Assembly: GCF_036323735.1 (NCBI RefSeq) | Contig: NC_086026.1 | Location: forward strand, 87,113,359-87,177,358 | Origin: Rattus norvegicus | Lineage: Eukaryota; Chordata; Mammalia; Rodentia; Muridae | Reading direction: 5' to 3' | DNA: 64,000 nucleotides | In this document: positions 57,690 to 64,000 of the stretch, one piece after another | Layout of the letters: each line of letters starts with the position of its first letter | Numbering within the stretch: the stretch's first letter is position 1 | Made by a program: the position numbers and the translations under genes | The notes under the pieces: model-generated | What the model was told of the DNA's origin: nothing | The model's input: the letters and a program-made list of their open reading frames with translations, nothing else | The model's database searches: none

Positions 57690-58988
57690 CCAATGTCCAT
57701 GATGAGTTTATTTCACAGGGAAGCCCACCTCCCACTCCCCCATGATGTCCCCAGACACCACGGTGACTGGCACTCTGCATTTTCTCTTTTGTCACAGCAT
57801 ATGTAAAAAGAAAACATCAAAAACACATGAAAAACATACCCCTTAAATTAGCAGATTTAAAAGTAAATCTTGAAGCAGTGTCTTGTTATGCTTTGACTAA
57901 AACTGTTTACAGATCAAAGTGCACTTGTATAGAGATAGCAACATTTCTATTATGGTATGGGTTATTTTTGCTTTATTGTGGTCTTTTATCTGGATATAAA
58001 ACTTTTAAAGCTTTCTTCAGCAACAGTCATTCTCCTGTGATCCAGAAGTTATGCATCCACACATCTCTGAACCAGTTTTGTCTTTCTGTGCTTTTCTGCT
58101 ATGTGCTCTTACACAGGTGGCAATGCCTTCGGAGCAGGTCCAGTCCGACGCTGCACTCAGCCGGGCTGAGTCAGGACAAGGGGAGGGTACGAGATGAGGC
58201 ATCACGAGTCTGATCCTTTGGTTCATCTTCTTGAAGAAATCACTCGATGAAGCTTACAAATCACTGATAAATTCATCTTTTTGGTTAACAATCAAACCAG
58301 CACATTACTGATTAAAATGCCAAACACCGCTTTAAAATGACCACACCCGTGCTCCCATCTTGCTGCTCCAGGATGCCACTGTTTACAACCGGTGTGACAG
58401 GACAGGTTACAATAAGGCACGGAGTGGATGGTACAGGTAAAAACGAATACTTTAGGCCTAATTTGTTGTTCTGCACAAATACGAAAATATGTACCGTCTT
58501 CAAGATAAAATAACAAAGAAATACATAATTTTTTGTTATGAAATACCTATACAAAATTTTAAAATTTACACCATCTGAGCTGCCAAGAAAGGTTAAAAAA
58601 GTATCTTCCCCCCCCCCCATACATAAAGCTTCCTCTCATCGGTAGGTCCATAGGAACTTGGGTTTAGAATGTCCAGCACTCAGTGGAGGGAAGAGGGCCA
58701 GAATCCCCCTTCCTGCTCTCTCTAACCCCAACACAAGACAAAAACGAAGGTCAGATGTTGACAGTAGTGTATTCTACTTAGTATGCACAACTAATATTGA
58801 ACATAATCAGGATGGGAGGCTACTGGTACGCTGATGGACTGAGGGATGCATAAGGCACTTGGTGCGAGCGAGAGCAGCATCCTGGCGGAGGGATGGTGGG
58901 CACAAGGACGGCAGGCAGGAGGCTCCTCAGGTGCACGGGGCATCTCTACAGCAGGGAAGACACAGCAGGTAAGACTCGGAGGTGACTG
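57690..58988 (-). other. Lrrc1: Lrrc1 3' UTR (proposed extent)
   Basis: Runs from the Lrrc1 stop toward two minus-strand AATAAA signals, at 57977-57972 and 57712-57707. The second is followed within about 40 nt by a GU-rich stretch (TTGTTACTTTGTGTGTTC) and is the more likely one, giving about 1.3 kb. The UTR is AU-rich in its second half and has a G10 run (minus) at 58609-58618. No SINE is inserted in it. The extent is inferred, not shown. Confidence 0.5.
57707..57712 (-). terminator. Lrrc1: Probable Lrrc1 poly(A) signal (AATAAA)
   Basis: Canonical hexamer on the minus strand, with U/GU-rich sequence 30-50 nt downstream. An alternative hexamer at 57972-57977 lacks such a downstream element. 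Confidence 0.5.
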
Positions 58989-62205
<3,217 letters not shown>

Positions 62206-62654
62206 TCACAACCAGAAGAGCCGGGAACTGACTCCTCTACACACAAATGGAAGGAAATAGGAGCCTCAGACATGGTTCTTACCACTGCCCAGGGCTGCAG
62301 CCCCACTGGTTGGCTGCTGGGAGTCCCCAGGAGTGGCAAGAAGGAGACAGTGAAAGAGGCAAGGAATCGAGCTGCAGCAGAGACACAAACACAGAGCCTT
62401 CCTGAAACTGCCATCTCTGGGGACATCATTTCAGGGGCTCCATTTAAACTTTGGCCTTCGCTCCTAGTTTTCAGAATCACTCAAGTGATAATTAGCATTC
62501 CCATCAAATTATTTTGCTTCAGATGACAGAATCCATACGAAAACACTTTAAACGTTGAAATGCGACACCGGAATATTAGGTGTATATTTGTGCTTGCACC
62601 AAGATTTGGTAGACTGCAACCATCAAAAGTGTATCTCACAAAAGTAACCTGAGA

Positions 62655-62717
62655 GAGTAAACTGACGCACACCCTTTCCTTTATAACCTGCTTTGGTCAT
62701 GGTTGTCTATCACAGCA
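62655..62717 (+). mobile_element. Abundant rodent DNA-transposon-like repeat, 3' fragment
   Basis: CACCCTTTCCTTTATAACC, TGCTTTGGTCATGGTTG and TATCACAGCAATA match the 3' end of the family. The L1 begins within its last bases. Confidence 0.55.
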
Positions 62718-63584
62718 ATAAAATATCATCCTGACTGAGGCAACCCAATCACAAAAAACACATGGTATGCATTCACTGATAAGTGGATATTAGCCCAAAA
62801 GCTTGGATTACCCAAGATACAGTCCACAAACCACATGACGCTCAAGAAGGATGACCAAAGTGTGGATGTTTCAGTCCTTCTTAGAAAGGGGAACAAAAAT
62901 ATTCATAGGAGAAAATACAGAGACAAAGCTTGGAGCAGAGACTGAAGAAAAGGCCATCCAGTGACTGCCCCACCTGGAGATCCATCTCATATACAAACAC
63001 CAAACCCAGACTATATTGCTGATGCCAAGAAGTGTAAGCTGACAGGAGCCTGATATAGCTGTCTCCTGAGAGGCTTTGCCAGAGCAAGACAAATACAGAG
63101 GCGAATGCTCATAGCCAACCATTGAACTGAGAACGGGGTCCCTAATGGAGGAGTTAGAGAAAGGACTGAAGGAGCTGAAGGGCCTTGTAACCCCATAAGA
63201 CCAACAATACTTAACCAACCAGAGCTCCCAGCGACTAAACCACCATCCAAAGAGTACACATGGACAGACCCATGGCTCCAGCTGCATATGTAGCAGAGGA
63301 TGGCCTTGTTGGGCACCAATGGGAGGAGAAGCCCTTGGTCCTGCCTTGCAAGGCTCGATGCCCCAGTGTAAGGGAATGTCAGGGTGGGGAGGCAGGAAGG
63401 GGTGGGTGAGTAGGGAAACACCCTCACAGAAGGAGGAGGAAGAGGAGGAAGAAGAGGAGGAGGAGGAGGGAGAGGAGGAGGAAGAGGAGAAGAAGGATGG
63501 GATAGAGGGTTTATGGACGGGAAACCTGGAAAGGGAATAACATTTGACACGTAAATAAAAAAATATCAAATAAAAAATATACCT
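62718..63584 (+). mobile_element. 5'-truncated rat L1 (end of ORF2 and 3' UTR), in Lrrc1 intron
   Basis: Begins in the last codons of ORF2 (ATATCATCCTGACTGAGG ... TGATAAGTGGATATTAG), followed by the complete 3' UTR with GAGGATGGCCTTGTTGGGCA, a purine tract expanded into (GGA)n, and ACATTTGACACGTAAATAAA. It lies antisense to Lrrc1. Confidence 0.92.
63427..63495 (+). repeat. (GGA)n/(GGAAGA)n tract in L1 3' UTR
   Basis: Trinucleotide purine array at the place of the normal L1 polypurine tract, encoding a spurious poly-Glu frame. Confidence 0.95.
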
Positions 63585-63956
63585 AATATGGACATTTGTA
63601 CCAGGGTTGTGGTTTAGTCCTGTGACAGACACATGGTCATGCCATTTTGGGCAAGACTGTGAAAGTGTATGGAACTTTGGGCAGGGGATGATGACATAAG
63701 TACTTACGATTCAGTGGAATATTGGAAGATACTGTGTTGAGGGCAGGGCAGACAACTGAGACCTGGCTTGAAAAGTTTCAGAAGGAAGCAAAGACTTTAC
63801 TGGGACCATAGGTAAGGTATGACCACTTAAGAGTCTGTCAGGCAGGCTGATGGCTCAGGAATCATTAACAAAAAAGACTAGTACTATTGGAATGAAACCT
63901 TTGTTTTAGGGGAACAATTGATGCTGGTTGGGTGGAGCTGAGAAACGAGCTGTTAT

Positions 63957-64000
63957 TCTACTTAGGGTTTCTATTGCTGTGATGAAATACCAGGACCAAG
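63957..64000 (+). mobile_element. Abundant rodent DNA-transposon-like repeat, 5' terminus (cut by window edge)
   Basis: TCTACTTAGGGTTTCTATTG, then CTGTGATGAAATACCAGGACC, is the canonical start of the family. Confidence 0.7.

Noticed and set aside
62871..63632. 253-codon minus-strand frame
   Set aside because: It is antisense to a truncated L1 3' UTR. The Ser-rich part is the (GGA)n tract read backwards.

Overview
Organism and locus. The window reads as rodent genomic DNA, most likely rat. It is full of rodent-only SINEs (B1, B2, B3/B4, ID). The younger LINE-1 copies have the 3' untranslated region I associate with rat L1, and one carries a rat-type ORF1. The only gene I can name is Lrrc1 (LANO, a LAP-family leucine-rich-repeat protein) on the minus strand: its last three coding exons lie at 62.2-59.0 kb and end in a PDZ-ligand C-terminus (TTSV), followed by a 3' UTR of about 1.3 kb. 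From remembered mammalian gene order, the next gene downstream on the same strand is Mlip, so most of the window would be the Lrrc1-Mlip interval or the long 5' introns of an extended Mlip transcript. That placement is inference. Layout. 1-9 kb: sparse SINEs, MIR relics, one DNA-transposon-like repeat and two perfect CTCF-core matches. 9.05-14.4 kb: a three-level nest, in which an old Lx-type L1 3' end (minus strand) is split by an LTR-like element, which is split by a younger L1 (plus strand). The young L1 has an intact ORF1, a frameshifted and internally deleted ORF2, a 3'-transduced segment of about 150 bp and 15-bp target-site duplications. 14.4-31.9 kb: more SINEs, several copies of an abundant rodent repeat family whose ends read GGGTTTCTATTGCTGTGA-like, and very large purine and CA microsatellites. 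32-57 kb: mostly unique or old sequence with scattered SINEs, one truncated L1 and one LTR-like block at 49.6-50.1 kb. 57.7-62.2 kb: 3' end of Lrrc1. 62.7-63.6 kb: a second truncated L1. Hidden structure. Beyond Lrrc1, the minus strand holds four short exon-like segments (54.4, 28.6, 17.7 and 7.3 kb). They have recognisable splice sites, and their reading phases match in order: a start codon and 53 codons ending at a strong GTGAGG donor, then 130, 79 and 93 nt. They could be upstream exons of an extended Mlip transcript or an unannotated gene. They rest on sequence logic only. Recognised SINEs lie mostly on the plus strand, the pattern expected if the whole interval is transcribed from the minus strand. 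No CRISPR arrays, tRNA, rRNA or snRNA genes were recognised. Most open reading frames of 60 or more codons here are chance or come from microsatellites.
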